A stretch of 5,669 nucleotides of DNA from Caldilineae bacterium. Its GTDB lineage: Bacteria; Chloroflexota; Anaerolineae; J102. The stretch lies in the NCBI GenBank assembly GCA_011192085.1, contig DUEQ01000278.1, positions 1 to 5,669 of the forward strand, written 5' to 3'. This document shows, one piece after another, positions 5,647 through 5,669 of the stretch. Below the pieces are notes generated by a model. That model saw only the letters and a program-made list of their open reading frames with translations, was not told the DNA's origin and searched no databases. Each line of letters starts with the position of its first letter. Within the stretch, counting starts at the first letter, position 1. A program made the translations under genes and the position numbers.

Positions 5647-5655
5647 GTGAAAAGT
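5647..5655 (+). repeat. Intergenic GTGAAAAGT repeat, copy 3
   Basis: GTGAAAAGT occurs immediately after the candidate -10 TATGAT, in the context ATGTGAAAAGTGAC. It is the third copy in the window and lies 59 bases after the end of copy 2. Confidence 0.4.
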
Positions 5656-5669
5656 GACTATCGACTTCC

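Overview
The window is a high-GC bacterial segment, with every supported gene on the + strand. It most resembles a member of the Chloroflexota, perhaps Anaerolineae-like. This placement is inferred from the style of the first gene (a membrane-anchored DUF5667-like protein with a Pro/Thr-rich linker), the GTG and TTG starts, the high GC content and the large TPR protein. No rRNA or other decisive taxonomic marker is present.

Layout. Positions 1-1140 hold a probably 5'-truncated gene for a membrane-anchored surface protein: one transmembrane helix, a DUF5667-like segment and two small beta-barrel-like (DUF5666-like) domains joined by a basic Pro/Thr-rich linker. The gap at 1141-1298 carries a strong sigma70-type promoter (TTGACC-17-TACAAT) whose -35 and spacer are filled by three copies of the heptamer CAAATCC. 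Next come ffh (1299-2633, SRP GTPase), rpsP (2765-3028, ribosomal protein S16), khpA (3107-3334, KH-domain RNA-binding protein), rimM (3531-4049, 30S maturation factor) and a membrane-anchored TPR protein (4065-5507). The window ends in a 162-bp non-coding stretch with short repeats and a possible promoter for a gene beyond the edge.

The order ffh-rpsP-khpA-rimM is the conserved bacterial block linking co-translational protein targeting with 30S ribosome assembly. In many bacteria trmD and rplS follow rimM. Here the next gene is the TPR protein, placed 15 nt downstream with a strong Shine-Dalgarno sequence, so it is probably co-expressed with rimM. The block is broken by RNA-level features: a 10-bp GC-rich hairpin between rpsP and khpA, and a structured 196-bp gap before rimM containing a sequence that can be drawn as an H-type pseudoknot.

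I see no wholly new multi-gene system, mobile element, CRISPR array, tRNA or rRNA. The most promising unexplained signals are the triple heptamer in the ffh promoter, the structured rimM leader, and the GTGAAAAGT word, found three times and only between genes.
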